Assembly (NCBI GenBank): GCA_025359245.1
Contig: JANYGW010000158.1
Coordinates: 51,189 to 115,188 of the forward strand
Length of the DNA: 64,000 bases
Source of the DNA: Massilia sp.
GTDB taxonomy: Bacteria > Pseudomonadota > Gammaproteobacteria > Burkholderiales > Burkholderiaceae_D
Direction: 5' to 3'
The translations under genes were made by a program, and so were the position numbers. The notes beneath the pieces were generated by a model, which saw nothing but the letters and a program-made list of their open reading frames with translations, did not search any database and was not told the DNA's origin. Positions 18,980 to 27,784 of the stretch are shown in pieces (position 1 is the stretch's first letter; every line of letters begins with the position of its first letter).

Positions 18980-19494
18980 GCCAGGTGCTGCGCATCGCTA
19001 TCCTGGGCGCCGAGTCGTCTGGAAAGTCCACGCTGGCGGCGGCGCTGGCGACGCACTACGGCACGCTGTGGGTGCCGGAGTACCTGCGCGAATTTGTCGA
19101 AACGATGGAACGGGTGCCGCTCGAAAGCGACCAGTACGAGATCGCCCGCATCCAGATGGAGCGCGAGGACGCGGCAGCAGCGAACGCGTCGCGCTTCCTG
19201 TTTTGCGACACGACGCCATTGATGACGGCGCTGTACAGCCGCTGGTACTGGGGGAGGGTGGATGCGCAGCTTGCGCTGCTCGAGCGCCGCCACGACTATG
19301 CGTTCACGATCGTGACCGCGCCGGACAGTCCGTGGGAGGCCGACGGCCTGCAGCGCGAATCGGAAGCGGTGCGCCAGCGCGTGCATGAGCAAGTACTGCA
19401 AATGCTGGCCGAACACGGCATACCTTATTTGCTGGTCACCGGCGACCTGCCGCAGCGCATGCTGCAGGCCGCACGGCTGCTCGATCCCGCTTAG
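18976..19494 (+). CDS. NadR-like ATP-binding kinase (AAA_28)
   Basis: P-loop kinase, 172 aa, resembling the ribosylnicotinamide-kinase domain of NadR. Walker A GAESSGKST at about 11-19; VPEYLREFVE and FCDTTPLMTALYS follow as in NadR. It lacks the NadR nucleotidyltransferase and DNA-binding domains. The GTG start overlaps the pnuC stop. Likely role: phosphorylating the vitamin brought in by the transporter, either nicotinamide riboside or, given the TPP-regulated neighbour, thiamin. Its stop overlaps the end of the convergent receptor gene by 4 bp. Confidence 0.85.
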   Translation: MSQVLRIAILGAESSGKSTLAAALATHYGTLWVPEYLREFVETMERVPLESDQYEIARIQMEREDAAAANASRFLFCDTTPLMTALYSRWYWGRVDAQLALLERRHDYAFTIVTAPDSPWEADGLQRESEAVRQRVHEQVLQMLAEHGIPYLLVTGDLPQRMLQAARLLDPA

Positions 19495-21617
19495 AAGTCG
19501 AACTGCGCCGACACCTTGAAGGTGCGCGGTGCGCCTGGGAACAGGTAGCCACCCAGCAGCGGCGTCGTGTCGCGCCAGTAGAACTTGTCGGTCACGTTGT
19601 CGATATTGGCGCGCAGCGTGGTCATGATGCCGCCGATCCTGGTTGCGTAGGCGCTGCTCAGCCCAAACAGGTTGTAGGCCGGGACGTACACCGTGTTCTC
19701 GTTATCGAAGGCTTTCTTGCCCGAGTATTGCCACACGCCGCCGACCTTCAGGCCTGCAACCGACGCCACGCTGTATTCGAGCACGCTGGTCGACTTGAGC
19801 GGCGCCACGTTCGGCGGACGCTTGCCGTCGTAGGCTGCGCTGCCGGTGCCTTCCTGGCGCATATTGATCGCCATCAGCGACACGCTGTAGGCCAGATTCT
19901 TGGCGGCGTTGCCCTGCGCGCCCAGCTCCAGGCCGCGGTGGATCTCCTCGCCGTTGCGCACGAACGTCGGGATCGTATCGCCGTTTTCGTATTCAAGGCC
20001 CTGCTTGATCTGGAACAGCGCAGCCGTCAGCGTCATGCTGTCGTTGACGACGCCCTTGATGCCCACTTCCACTTGTTTCGAACGGCCGGGGGCAAGCACG
20101 TCATGTTCGTTGCTGGTGCCCTGGCCAGCGGTGCCGCCGTGCTGCAGGCCGTGCGAATAGGAGGCGTAAGCCATCCAGTCGGTGCTCGGCGTGTAGACCA
20201 GCGCGACGCTTGGCAGCACGAAGCTCCAGTCGCCTTTTTCGACGCCCTCGGCAACCCGCTTGACCTGTACGTGGCGCAGGCCCGCATGGACTTTGAACTG
20301 CGGCGACAGCGTGACGATATCCTGCGCGAAAACGGCGCGTTCGCTGTCCTTGCGCTGTTCGGACACGGGACCGGTGCTCGGGTTGCCCGGCGCCGGCGGC
20401 ACGTTGACGTTGTGGTAGATGTTGCTCAAGCCGGCGAGATTGTAGACATAGTCGCCGTAGTAGTCGCTGCGGGTAAAGGTGGATGCGCCCAGCGTCAGTT
20501 CATGCTTGATGGCGCCGGTGGCGAATTTACCTTGCAACAGCGCCTGGGCGCCGAACGGGTTCTTGCGCTCGCCCACGCTCTGGTAGTCATACACATCGTA
20601 GTCGCCATTCGAGCAGTAGCCAGGATAGAAGCCGGCGCCCTCGTTGCTGCAGCCGTAAGGGAAGGCGGTGAAGTCGTCGCGTCGGAAGTTGTGCTTGTTC
20701 GCGTTTACGGTGGCGCGCCAGTTCTCGTCGATCAGGTATTCGAAGCGGAGCCCGACGTTGCTGGTCTTGGTGTCGACCGGCTTGGCCCATGGCTGGTCGT
20801 TGAGCATCATCTTCGGCGACACGTTGACCGGCAGGTCGGTGCCGCGTATGAGCTGGTAGCCGGGCGCGGTCAGCTGTGATTTGTGCTGGTAGTCCATGTC
20901 CACCTGGAGCAGCGCCTGCGGGCTGATTTGCCAGTCGAACGCACCGGAGACGAACTCGCGTTCGCCGTCGGCGCCCTTGACGTAGGAGCGCAGCTTTTCG
21001 CCGGCCGCGTTGATGCGGTAGCCGAAGCGCTTGTCGTCGAAGCGGCCGCCGAGGTCGAGCGTGCCGTACAGGGTGCCGCGCTCGCGCGCTTCAATCGTCA
21101 CCGAGCGCAGCGGCGTATTGGTCGGTCGCTTGACGGCGTAATTGATGATGCCGCCCGGCGCTGCCACGCCTGCTGTCAGGCCGGCCAGGCCTTTGAGGAT
21201 CTCGATGCGCTCCTTGTTCTCGAGCGGGATCTGGGTGTCGCCGGAAATGGCGATGCCGTCCTTGCGGATGCTCGTTTCGTTTTCCAGCTTGAAGCCGCGG
21301 ATCGAGAACATCTCGGCGTAACCGACCGCGTTGTACGAATCACTGACGCTGGCGTCGAAGCGCACGGCGTCGGTGGTGTTGCGAATGGCCAGGCCCTGCA
21401 GCTGCTCGCGGCCGAAGGCAGCGACCGAGGCGGGCGTCTGCATCAGCGATGCGTCGGAAAAGCCGGCCACACTGGCGCGGTCGGCGGCGACCCATTTGCT
21501 GCCGCTGACGATGACTTCAGGGACGGCCACGGTGCTGGTCTGGGCTTGCGCGGAAAGGGAGAACGCCTGGACGATGGCCAGGGCGACGACGGTTTGCTTC
21601 AGGTTTGGCGATGACAT
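19491..21617 (-). CDS. TonB-dependent outer-membrane receptor under TPP riboswitch control
   Basis: TonB-dependent receptor, 708 aa: signal peptide (ending SLSAQA), a plug domain (about 45-155, with SIRGFKLENE and the EILKGLAGLTAGVAAPGGIINY segment), and a 22-strand barrel ending in the aromatic KVSAQFDF needed for membrane insertion. By sequence it falls with siderophore-receptor-like proteins. However, a TPP riboswitch precedes it (21717-21793), which argues for uptake of thiamin or a thiamin precursor. The neighbouring PnuC-type transporter and kinase fit this. Specificity is inference. Confidence 0.92.
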   Translation of the reverse strand: MSSPNLKQTVVALAIVQAFSLSAQAQTSTVAVPEVIVSGSKWVAADRASVAGFSDASLMQTPASVAAFGREQLQGLAIRNTTDAVRFDASVSDSYNAVGYAEMFSIRGFKLENETSIRKDGIAISGDTQIPLENKERIEILKGLAGLTAGVAAPGGIINYAVKRPTNTPLRSVTIEARERGTLYGTLDLGGRFDDKRFGYRINAAGEKLRSYVKGADGEREFVSGAFDWQISPQALLQVDMDYQHKSQLTAPGYQLIRGTDLPVNVSPKMMLNDQPWAKPVDTKTSNVGLRFEYLIDENWRATVNANKHNFRRDDFTAFPYGCSNEGAGFYPGYCSNGDYDVYDYQSVGERKNPFGAQALLQGKFATGAIKHELTLGASTFTRSDYYGDYVYNLAGLSNIYHNVNVPPAPGNPSTGPVSEQRKDSERAVFAQDIVTLSPQFKVHAGLRHVQVKRVAEGVEKGDWSFVLPSVALVYTPSTDWMAYASYSHGLQHGGTAGQGTSNEHDVLAPGRSKQVEVGIKGVVNDSMTLTAALFQIKQGLEYENGDTIPTFVRNGEEIHRGLELGAQGNAAKNLAYSVSLMAINMRQEGTGSAAYDGKRPPNVAPLKSTSVLEYSVASVAGLKVGGVWQYSGKKAFDNENTVYVPAYNLFGLSSAYATRIGGIMTTLRANIDNVTDKFYWRDTTPLLGGYLFPGAPRTFKVSAQFDF

Positions 21618-21716
21618 AGTGTGCTCGTGTTACGCAGCGGCGGGCCGATGCGTTGCTTATAGATAAAAGCCGGAGCCAACGTGGGGGAGCAGACAAAGGA
21701 GGAACTACTTTGCGCT

Positions 21717-21793
21717 TTCCTTCGCTGGCATTATCCAGATCAGGTACGGAGGGTATCTCTCACCCGGAACAACGTTCCAGGACCCCTAGCGAA
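21717..21793 (-). promoter_or_regulatory. TPP (thiamin pyrophosphate) riboswitch
   Basis: On the minus strand the element carries the diagnostic THI-box blocks. AGGGGT is at the 5' side. GGGTGAGAGATACCC sits at 21765-21751. The core CCTGATCTGGATAATGCCAG is at 21744-21725, running on into CGAAGG. Stem P1 is formed by TTCGCT (21793-21788) and AGCGAA (21726-21721). About 100 nt of leader separate it from the TonB-receptor ATG. TPP binding normally represses; whether it acts on transcription or translation here is not clear, as no U-tailed terminator is visible. Confidence 0.95.
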
Positions 21794-21860
21794 CGGCGAT
21801 TTTATCATAAGTGCATATAACGAGGCCGCGCCGCGCCAACGGCACCGGCCTCGCCGGCAG

Positions 21861-23018
21861 CTACAGGCTCAGTTCGAGTACCTTGCGGGTGACCGCCAGC
21901 GTCACGTCGCGGTGCTCGCCCAGCTTGACCATGCGGTGCTTTTCCAGCACGGCCAGCACGGCGTCGATGTCCTTTGCGGCCAGGCCGTAGTCGCCCAGGC
22001 GCGTCTTGACGCCCATCTTCTCGAAGAATTCCTCCATGCGGGTGATGGCCGCTTCGATGCGGGTGTCTTGGTCGCCGCCGGTCAGGCCCCATACGCGCTC
22101 GGCAAACTGCAGCAGCTTGGCGCGCTTGCCCTCCTTGCGCACGCGCAGCATGCTCGGCATGATGACGGCCAGCGTCTGCGCATGGTCGAGGTGGTACAGC
22201 GCCGTCAGTTCATGGCCGACCATGTGGGTAGCCCAGTCCTGCGGCACGCCCGAGCCGATCAAGCCATTCAGGGCCAGCGTGGCGCACCACATCACATTGG
22301 CGCGCACGTCATAGTCGTCGGGGTTGGCCAGCGCCTGCGGGCCTTCTTCGATCAGCGTCAGCAGCAGGCCTTCGGCGAAGCGGTCCTGCACCTTGGCGTT
22401 GACCGGGTAGGTCATGTATTGCTCCATCACGTGGGCGAAGGCGTCGACCACGCCGTTGCCGACCTGGCGCACCGGCAGCGAATAGGTCTTGCTCGGGTCG
22501 AGGATCGCGAACTTCGGATACACGTTGCGGTTCATGAAGGCGAATTTTTCCTGGGTCGACTTGCGCGTGACGACGCTGGCCGAATTCATTTCCGAGCCGG
22601 TTGCCGGCAGCGTCAGGATGGCGCCGAACGGCATCGCCTTGCTGACGTTGGCGCCGTGCTTTTCCAGGATGGTCCATGGGTCTTCGTCGAGCAGGGCGCC
22701 GGCGGCGATGAACTTGGTGCCGTCGATGACCGAGCCGCCGCCGACGGCGAGCAGGAAGTCGATCTTTTCGGCCTTGACCTGTTCGATGGCGCGCATCAGC
22801 GTTTCGTAGCTGGGATTGGGCTCGACACCGGAGAATTCGGTCACATGGTGGCCGGCCAGCGCCGCGATGACTTCATCGTAGACGCCGTTCTGTTTGATGC
22901 TGCCGCCGCCGTAGACCAGCAGCACGCGGGCATTGGCGGGAACGTGCTTGGCGAGCGAGGCGATCTGCCCTTCGCCGAACAGGATTTGGGTTGGATTGTA
23001 GAAGTCGAAGTTGAGCAC
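21861..23018 (-). CDS. yqhD: Iron-containing NADP-dependent alcohol/aldehyde dehydrogenase (YqhD-like)
   Basis: Group III metal-dependent alcohol dehydrogenase, 385 aa from GTG 23018, which has AAGGA 7 bp upstream and matches the usual YqhD length; a GTG at 23033 is also open. Cofactor-binding VGGGSVIDGTKFI and the four metal ligands are visible: Asp and His in VVDAFAHVMEQY, His in MVGHELTALYH, and His in LDHAQTLAVIMP. YqhD-type enzymes reduce short and reactive aldehydes with NADPH, often during oxidative or electrophile stress. No regulator is adjacent. Confidence 0.92.
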   Translation of the reverse strand: MLNFDFYNPTQILFGEGQIASLAKHVPANARVLLVYGGGSIKQNGVYDEVIAALAGHHVTEFSGVEPNPSYETLMRAIEQVKAEKIDFLLAVGGGSVIDGTKFIAAGALLDEDPWTILEKHGANVSKAMPFGAILTLPATGSEMNSASVVTRKSTQEKFAFMNRNVYPKFAILDPSKTYSLPVRQVGNGVVDAFAHVMEQYMTYPVNAKVQDRFAEGLLLTLIEEGPQALANPDDYDVRANVMWCATLALNGLIGSGVPQDWATHMVGHELTALYHLDHAQTLAVIMPSMLRVRKEGKRAKLLQFAERVWGLTGGDQDTRIEAAITRMEEFFEKMGVKTRLGDYGLAAKDIDAVLAVLEKHRMVKLGEHRDVTLAVTRKVLELSL

Positions 23019-23143
23019 GATGGAATCCTTCACAGTGGCGAAAACGTAATCGACGATTATCGCTCAATGCGGATTTTTTTGCGGGGAGCGGTCAATTCCG
23101 GGTTCTGCTATCCTCGAATTCATTTTATTTTTCGGGAGCGGAC

Positions 23144-23524
23144 ATGCCCTTTGTAACCCTGACTGTACGGAAGCCGAAGTCGGCTGCTTTCAAGAGCGTG
23201 GTGCTCGATGCGGTGCATGCGGCGCTGGTGGCTTCGGGCGTGCCGCAGACGGATAAATTTCAGCGGGTGCTGGAGCTCGATGCCGAGGATTTTCGCTTCG
23301 ACACCGGCTATCCGGACGTGGCCGGCGCGCGCAATGACGATTTCGCGATGATCGAAATCGTGTGGTCGGTGGGGCGCAGCGTGAAGGTGAAGCGGGCCTT
23401 GCTGGCCGATCTGATGGGCCGCCTGGCGCAGGCTGGCCTGGATCCGGAAAACGTGATGGTGTGCTTCAAGGAGACGTCGTGGGAGAACTGGTCGTTTGCT
23501 GGCGGACGCTTGATCCATACCTAG
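23144..23524 (+). CDS. Tautomerase/MIF-superfamily protein
   Basis: 126 aa member of the tautomerase superfamily (Tautomerase_2-like). It starts Met-Pro, so a catalytic Pro1 would be exposed after Met removal. The two beta-alpha-beta units run through MPFVTLTVRKPKS and FAMIEIVWSVGRSVKVKRAL, ending VMVCFKETSWENWSFAGG as in this subfamily. GGGAGCGG provides a ribosome site. Physiological substrate unknown. Confidence 0.85.
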   Translation: MPFVTLTVRKPKSAAFKSVVLDAVHAALVASGVPQTDKFQRVLELDAEDFRFDTGYPDVAGARNDDFAMIEIVWSVGRSVKVKRALLADLMGRLAQAGLDPENVMVCFKETSWENWSFAGGRLIHT

Positions 23525-23594
23525 AAATGCAGCCGCAGCCAAGAGACATCCGTTAATGGAAATCGTGGAAGCGAAACTTGAAATACAAGTACCG

Positions 23595-23665
23595 ACGTCA
23601 TCCTCGCGTGCGCGACGATGACGTTGGTTCGCTTTTGTGTTCTTAACTGGTGCCGTGAATTCTGC
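23595..23665. repeat. Dispersed palindromic element, copy B
   Basis: Fourteen-bp arms 23595-23608 and 23611-23624 around a 2-nt loop, one mismatch, same family as copy A (ACGTCATCCTCGCG against the core ACGTCGTCCTCGCG). A T-rich stretch (GCTTTTGTGTTCTT) and the 14-mer GCCGTGAATTCTGC (23652-23665) follow at nearly the same spacing as in copy A. It lies between the convergent tautomerase and SRPBCC genes. Confidence 0.75.
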
Positions 23666-23718
23666 AAAGGTCGTGCGTCCACCCACGCACACCAGCGCGC
23701 GAACGCAACGACGCTGGC

Positions 23719-24246
23719 TTATTTCTCGGCGACGGTCTTCATCTTGGCCAGGCCTTTTTCAAAGTCCGGGCCGATCATCTTGTCCATGGTGGTAAACACG
23801 CTCATGATCTTGCTAATGAACGGCATCGGGCCGGCCATGTTCCAGGTGACGATGGTGCTGTCGCCCTGCGGCGCGAGGGTGAACTCGGTGACATTGTGCG
23901 ATTCAAACGGTGACATGAAATCGAGCTTGATGACGACCTTGGCGGGCGCCGTTTCATCGGTGATCTCCATGCGTCCTTCGCCAACATCCTTGTTGCCCTT
24001 CCACGCATAGACCGCGCCCTTGCCGGCGGCCGTGCCGCTGAAGGTACGCTGCATTTTTGGATCGAGCGCTTCCCACGGCGACCAGCTGCCCCAGTTGTGG
24101 AAGTCGCTGATCAAAGGGGCGATTTTCTCTGGTGGCGCCTTGATGATGACCACGCGCTGCACCGTAAAACTGTCTGGCTTGGTCAGCGCCAGACCGCAGA
24201 TCACGATGAGAATGACGAGCAGGCCGAGGGCAATTTTCTTAATCAT
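23719..24246 (-). CDS. SRPBCC-family (polyketide cyclase/START-like) membrane-anchored protein
   Basis: 175 aa. Start at 24246, preceded by AAGGGAAG. An N-terminal membrane anchor or uncleaved signal (KKIALGLLVILIVICGLAL), then a START-like ligand-binding fold: VQRVVIIKAPPEKIAPLISDFHNWGSWSPWEALDP is characteristic, and GNKDVGEGRMEI and NMAGPMPFISKIMSVF complete the domain. SRPBCC domains bind hydrophobic ligands; function here unknown. Confidence 0.85.
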   Translation of the reverse strand: MIKKIALGLLVILIVICGLALTKPDSFTVQRVVIIKAPPEKIAPLISDFHNWGSWSPWEALDPKMQRTFSGTAAGKGAVYAWKGNKDVGEGRMEITDETAPAKVVIKLDFMSPFESHNVTEFTLAPQGDSTIVTWNMAGPMPFISKIMSVFTTMDKMIGPDFEKGLAKMKTVAEK

Positions 24247-24374
24247 GTGCTTCCCTTTGTTTTGGTTTATGTGGGCCGGCCGGTGCCGGAAGCGCAAGAT
24301 TATCACGAGCTGCGCGGCCTGTTCAAAATGATTCTGCGACAATGACCTGAACCAAACCGTGGAGGTGCCCCGCT

Positions 24375-25088
24375 ATGAAATACGAACTATTTTATTGGCC
24401 GACGATCCAGGGTCGCGGCGAATTCGTCCGGCTTGCGCTGGAGGAAGCCGGCGTCCCTTATATCGACGTCGCGCGCAAGCGGAATGGCATGGCGGCGATG
24501 ATGGCGGCCATGAAAGGCGACGCCAAGCCCGCGTTCGCCCCGCCTTTCCTGAAGGCCGGAACGCTGACGGTCGCGCAGACCGCCAACATCCTGCTGTTCC
24601 TCGGCGCGCGCCATGGCCTGGCGCCGCGTGCCGAAGCCGGCCGCCTGTGGGCGCACCAGCTGCAGCTGAGCATCGCCGACCTGATCAACGAAGTGCACGA
24701 CACCCATCATCCGATCGCCACCACGCTGTATTACGAAGACCAGAAAAAGGAGGCCAAGCGGCGCGCGGCGGACTTCATCGCGCACCGGATTCCGAAATTT
24801 TTCGATTACTTCGAGCGCGTGCTGCAAGAGCCGGGCCGGCGCGGCGGCTTCATGGTCGGCGCGCGCCTGTCGTATGTCGACCTGTCGCTGTTCCAGGTCG
24901 TCGAGGGGCTGCGCTATGCCTTTCCGAACGCGATGCGGCGCCTCGAGCCTGGCTATCCCGGCCTGATCACGCTGCATGACAAGGTGGCGCTGCGGCCGAA
25001 CCTGGCCGCCTATCTTGCATCGACACGGCGCATTCCCTTCAATGAGGATGGAATCTTCCGCCACTATCGAGCACTGGATCCGCGCTGA
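24375..25088 (+). CDS. Glutathione S-transferase family protein
   Basis: 237 aa, two-domain GST. The N-terminal thioredoxin-like domain begins KYELFYWPTIQGRGEFVRLALEEAG (Tyr/Arg in the alpha/mu/pi/sigma style), and an all-helical C-terminal domain follows with SYVDLSLFQVVEGL. GGAGG lies 9 bp before the ATG. The last 50 bp overlap the convergent MFS gene, which is unusual here. Probable role in conjugating or reducing electrophiles with glutathione. Confidence 0.88.
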   Translation: MKYELFYWPTIQGRGEFVRLALEEAGVPYIDVARKRNGMAAMMAAMKGDAKPAFAPPFLKAGTLTVAQTANILLFLGARHGLAPRAEAGRLWAHQLQLSIADLINEVHDTHHPIATTLYYEDQKKEAKRRAADFIAHRIPKFFDYFERVLQEPGRRGGFMVGARLSYVDLSLFQVVEGLRYAFPNAMRRLEPGYPGLITLHDKVALRPNLAAYLASTRRIPFNEDGIFRHYRALDPR

Positions 25089-26274
25089 ACCGGAAGGCAT
25101 GCGCGGCCAGCAGTGCGTCGCGCCGGTCCAGCCATCCGGCCAGGCTGGTCAGGGCCAGCGCGCCGAGCACCACCAGCGCGCCTATCCACGGCGTGGCCAT
25201 CAGACCCAGGTGGGTCACGATCAGGCCGCCGCCCCAGGCGCCGAGCGCGATGCCGACATTGAAGGCGGCGATATTCAGTCCGGACGCCACGTCGAGCGCG
25301 CCCGGCGCATCGCGTTCGGCGCGCCGCACCACGTACACCTGCAAGCCTGGCACGTTGCCGAAAGCGACCGCGCCCCACAGCAGCACCGTCGCCAGCGCCA
25401 GCCATTTGTTCGACGCGGTAAAGGTCAATGCCAGCAGCACCATCGCCAGCAGGCCGAACACAATCTGCAGCGCGCGCACCGGGCCGAGTTGGTCGGCCAG
25501 CCGGCCGCCCCAGATATTGCCGAAGGCGACGGAGACGCCGTACACCAGCATCACCAGGCTCACGCTCGACGCCGAGAAGCCGGCCACGTCCTGCAGGATG
25601 GGCGCCAGGTAGGTGAAGGCGATGAAGGTGCCGCCGTAGCCGAGGGTGGTCATCGCGTACACCAACAGCAGGCGCGGCTTTTTCAGCACCGCCAGTTGGG
25701 TCAGCATGCTGGCCGGCTTGCTCGGCGCGATATTGGCCGGCACCAGGATGGCGCTGCCGATGATGGCGATCACGCCCAGCAGCGACACGGCCAGGAAGGT
25801 GGTCTGCCAGCCGAAGGTCTGGCCGATGAAGGTGCCCAGCGGGACCCCGGTCACCAGCGCCACGGTCAGGCCGGTAAACATCAGGGCGATTGCGCTGGCG
25901 GCCTTTTCCTTCGACACCAGGCCGGTCGCAATCGTCGAGCCGATCGAAAAGAAGACGCCGTGCGCCAGGCCGGTCAGCACGCGCGCCGCCATCAGCGTGG
26001 CGTAGCCGGGGGCCATCCAGGCCAGCAGGTTGCCGATGGTGAACAGCAGCATCAGCGCGAGCAGCAACTGCTTGCGCGGCACGCGGCCGGTCAGCGCGGT
26101 CAGCACCGGCGCGCCGATGGCCACGCCCAGCGCGTACAGGCTGACCAGCAGGCCGGCCGATGGTAGCGACACGCCAAGGCTGGCGGCGATAGTCGGGATC
26201 AGGCCGACGATGACGAATTCGGTGGTGCCGATGGCAAATGCGCTCAGTGCGAGCGCCCATAAAGCGAGTGGCAT
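25039..26274 (-). CDS. MFS transporter, DHA1/arabinose-efflux-like permease
   Basis: Twelve-helix major facilitator, 411 aa. Family motifs: GTTEFVIVGLIPTIA in helix 1, the loop GRVPRKQLL between helices 2 and 3, and GLAHGVFFSIGSTIATGLV in helix 4, as in the AraJ/YdhP group of sugar or drug efflux proteins. A LysR regulator is transcribed divergently 145 bp away and probably controls it. The 3' end overlaps the GST gene. Confidence 0.92.
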   Translation of the reverse strand: MPLALWALALSAFAIGTTEFVIVGLIPTIAASLGVSLPSAGLLVSLYALGVAIGAPVLTALTGRVPRKQLLLALMLLFTIGNLLAWMAPGYATLMAARVLTGLAHGVFFSIGSTIATGLVSKEKAASAIALMFTGLTVALVTGVPLGTFIGQTFGWQTTFLAVSLLGVIAIIGSAILVPANIAPSKPASMLTQLAVLKKPRLLLVYAMTTLGYGGTFIAFTYLAPILQDVAGFSASSVSLVMLVYGVSVAFGNIWGGRLADQLGPVRALQIVFGLLAMVLLALTFTASNKWLALATVLLWGAVAFGNVPGLQVYVVRRAERDAPGALDVASGLNIAAFNVGIALGAWGGGLIVTHLGLMATPWIGALVVLGALALTSLAGWLDRRDALLAAHAFRFSADPVLDSGGRFHPH

Positions 26275-26419
26275 GCTGTTCTCCGGTTGGATCGATTGCG
26301 ATGCCGTGCAGTCTGACCGGTGGCGCAGGAAAGAAAAATACCCCGTCCGGCATCACACTTGTGCCGCTCAGTCATAGATGGCGGTGGCGTATACTGGTGT
26401 TTTTGAGTTGGAGTCATGA

Positions 26420-27337
26420 ATGCTCGATGTCGACGCACTGATCACCTTTGCCGCGGTCATCGACAGCGGCTCGTTTTCGGCCGCCGCCGAGCGCCTGGGC
26501 CAGACCCCATCGGGCGTGAGCCGCACCATGTCGCGCCTGGAGGCGCAGCTGGGCATGACCTTGATGCACCGCACTACCCGGCGCCAGGACCTGACCGAGG
26601 AGGGCGCCTGGCTGCTGGCGCGCGCGCGCAAGGTGCTGGCCGACCTGGAGGAAACCGAAGCCGACATCGTGGCGCGCCGCTCGCAACCGTCCGGGCTGGT
26701 GCGGGTCAACGCGGCCACGCCGGCGCTCGACCACCTGCTGGCGCCGCTGGTGACGGAGTTCCTCGACAGTTATCCGCTGATCCGGCTCGAACTGACCAGC
26801 GGCGAAACCGTGGTCGACCTGATCGAAGAGCGGGCCGACCTGGCGATCCGGATCGGCCCGCTGGCCGACTCGACCCTCAATGCGCGGCGCCTGGGCAACA
26901 GCCGGCTGCGCATCCTGGCCGCGCCCGCGTATTTGCGCCGGCACGGCCAGCCGCACGATTGCGCCGACCTGGCATGCCGGCGCCTGCTCGGCTTTACCGC
27001 GCCGGCCTCGCTGAACATCTGGCCGCTGGCGCACGCGGGCGCGGAGGGACTGGCGATCGCGCCGACAGTGGCGGCGTCGAGCGGCGAGACCTTGCGCCAC
27101 CTGGCCCTGTCGGGCGCGGGCATTGCCTGCCTGGCCGACTTCCTGACCCAGGGCGACTTGCGCGCCGGGCGCCTGGTGCCGGTGCTGGCGCCGGTGACGC
27201 TGGCGTGGACGCAGCCGGTGTGGGCGGTGTTCTACCGGCAGGGCGCGCTGGCGCCGCGGGTCAAGGCGCTGGTCGATTTTCTGGCGGCGCGGCTCGGCGC
27301 GGGCATCCTCGCCGAGCCGGCGCATGGCGTGCCGTGA
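26420..27337 (+). CDS. LysR-family transcriptional regulator
   Basis: 305 aa. N-terminal winged helix (DVDALITFAAVIDSGSFSAAAERLGQTPSGVSRTMSRLE), then a periplasmic-binding-protein-like effector domain (from about 92, RVNAATPALDHLLAPLV). Typical CrgA/PA-like subgroup of LysR proteins. Divergent from the MFS pump gene; the shared 145-bp gap is the likely operator and promoter region. Effector unknown. Confidence 0.95.
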   Translation: MLDVDALITFAAVIDSGSFSAAAERLGQTPSGVSRTMSRLEAQLGMTLMHRTTRRQDLTEEGAWLLARARKVLADLEETEADIVARRSQPSGLVRVNAATPALDHLLAPLVTEFLDSYPLIRLELTSGETVVDLIEERADLAIRIGPLADSTLNARRLGNSRLRILAAPAYLRRHGQPHDCADLACRRLLGFTAPASLNIWPLAHAGAEGLAIAPTVAASSGETLRHLALSGAGIACLADFLTQGDLRAGRLVPVLAPVTLAWTQPVWAVFYRQGALAPRVKALVDFLAARLGAGILAEPAHGVP

Positions 27338-27381
27338 CGGCGATTTGCGGTAAGCTGGTCGCTCATTCGAAGGAGTTCAGC

Positions 27382-27696
27382 ATGACAGCCTACGCCACTG
27401 CCCAGCCCGAACGCAGCGCCATCGACGCGCTCGCCGGCACGGTCGCGCTCGAATTCGGCACCGACTGGTGCGGCTACTGCCGCGCCGGCTCGCCGCTGAT
27501 CGCCGCCGCCATCGCCGAGTTGCCGAACGTCCAGCACATCAAGGTCGAAGATGGCAGCGGGCGCGCGCTGGGCCGCTCGTTTCGCGTCAAGCTGTGGCCG
27601 ACCCTGGTCATCCTGCGCGACGGCAAGGAAGTGGCGCGCGTGGTGCGGCCGCCCGACGTGGCCGCGGTGCGCCAGGCGCTGCAGCAGGCGGCCTGA
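27382..27696 (+). CDS. Thioredoxin-family protein
   Basis: 104 aa, cytoplasmic. Active site WCGYC in GTDWCGYCRAGSP, and the cis-Pro in RVKLWPTLVIL. AAGGAG lies 6 bp before the ATG at 27382. It follows the LysR gene by 44 bp and may be cotranscribed. Likely a disulfide reductase of small, YbbN/TrxA-like type. Confidence 0.93.
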   Translation: MTAYATAQPERSAIDALAGTVALEFGTDWCGYCRAGSPLIAAAIAELPNVQHIKVEDGSGRALGRSFRVKLWPTLVILRDGKEVARVVRPPDVAAVRQALQQAA

Positions 27697-27784
27697 CGCC
27701 CGGCGCGTCCGCCAGTAGCTTGCCTGTTATCATTTTTGTATTTAAATGGTAGTCTGTGCTTTTTCCCTTCATCAGGAGAACAGC

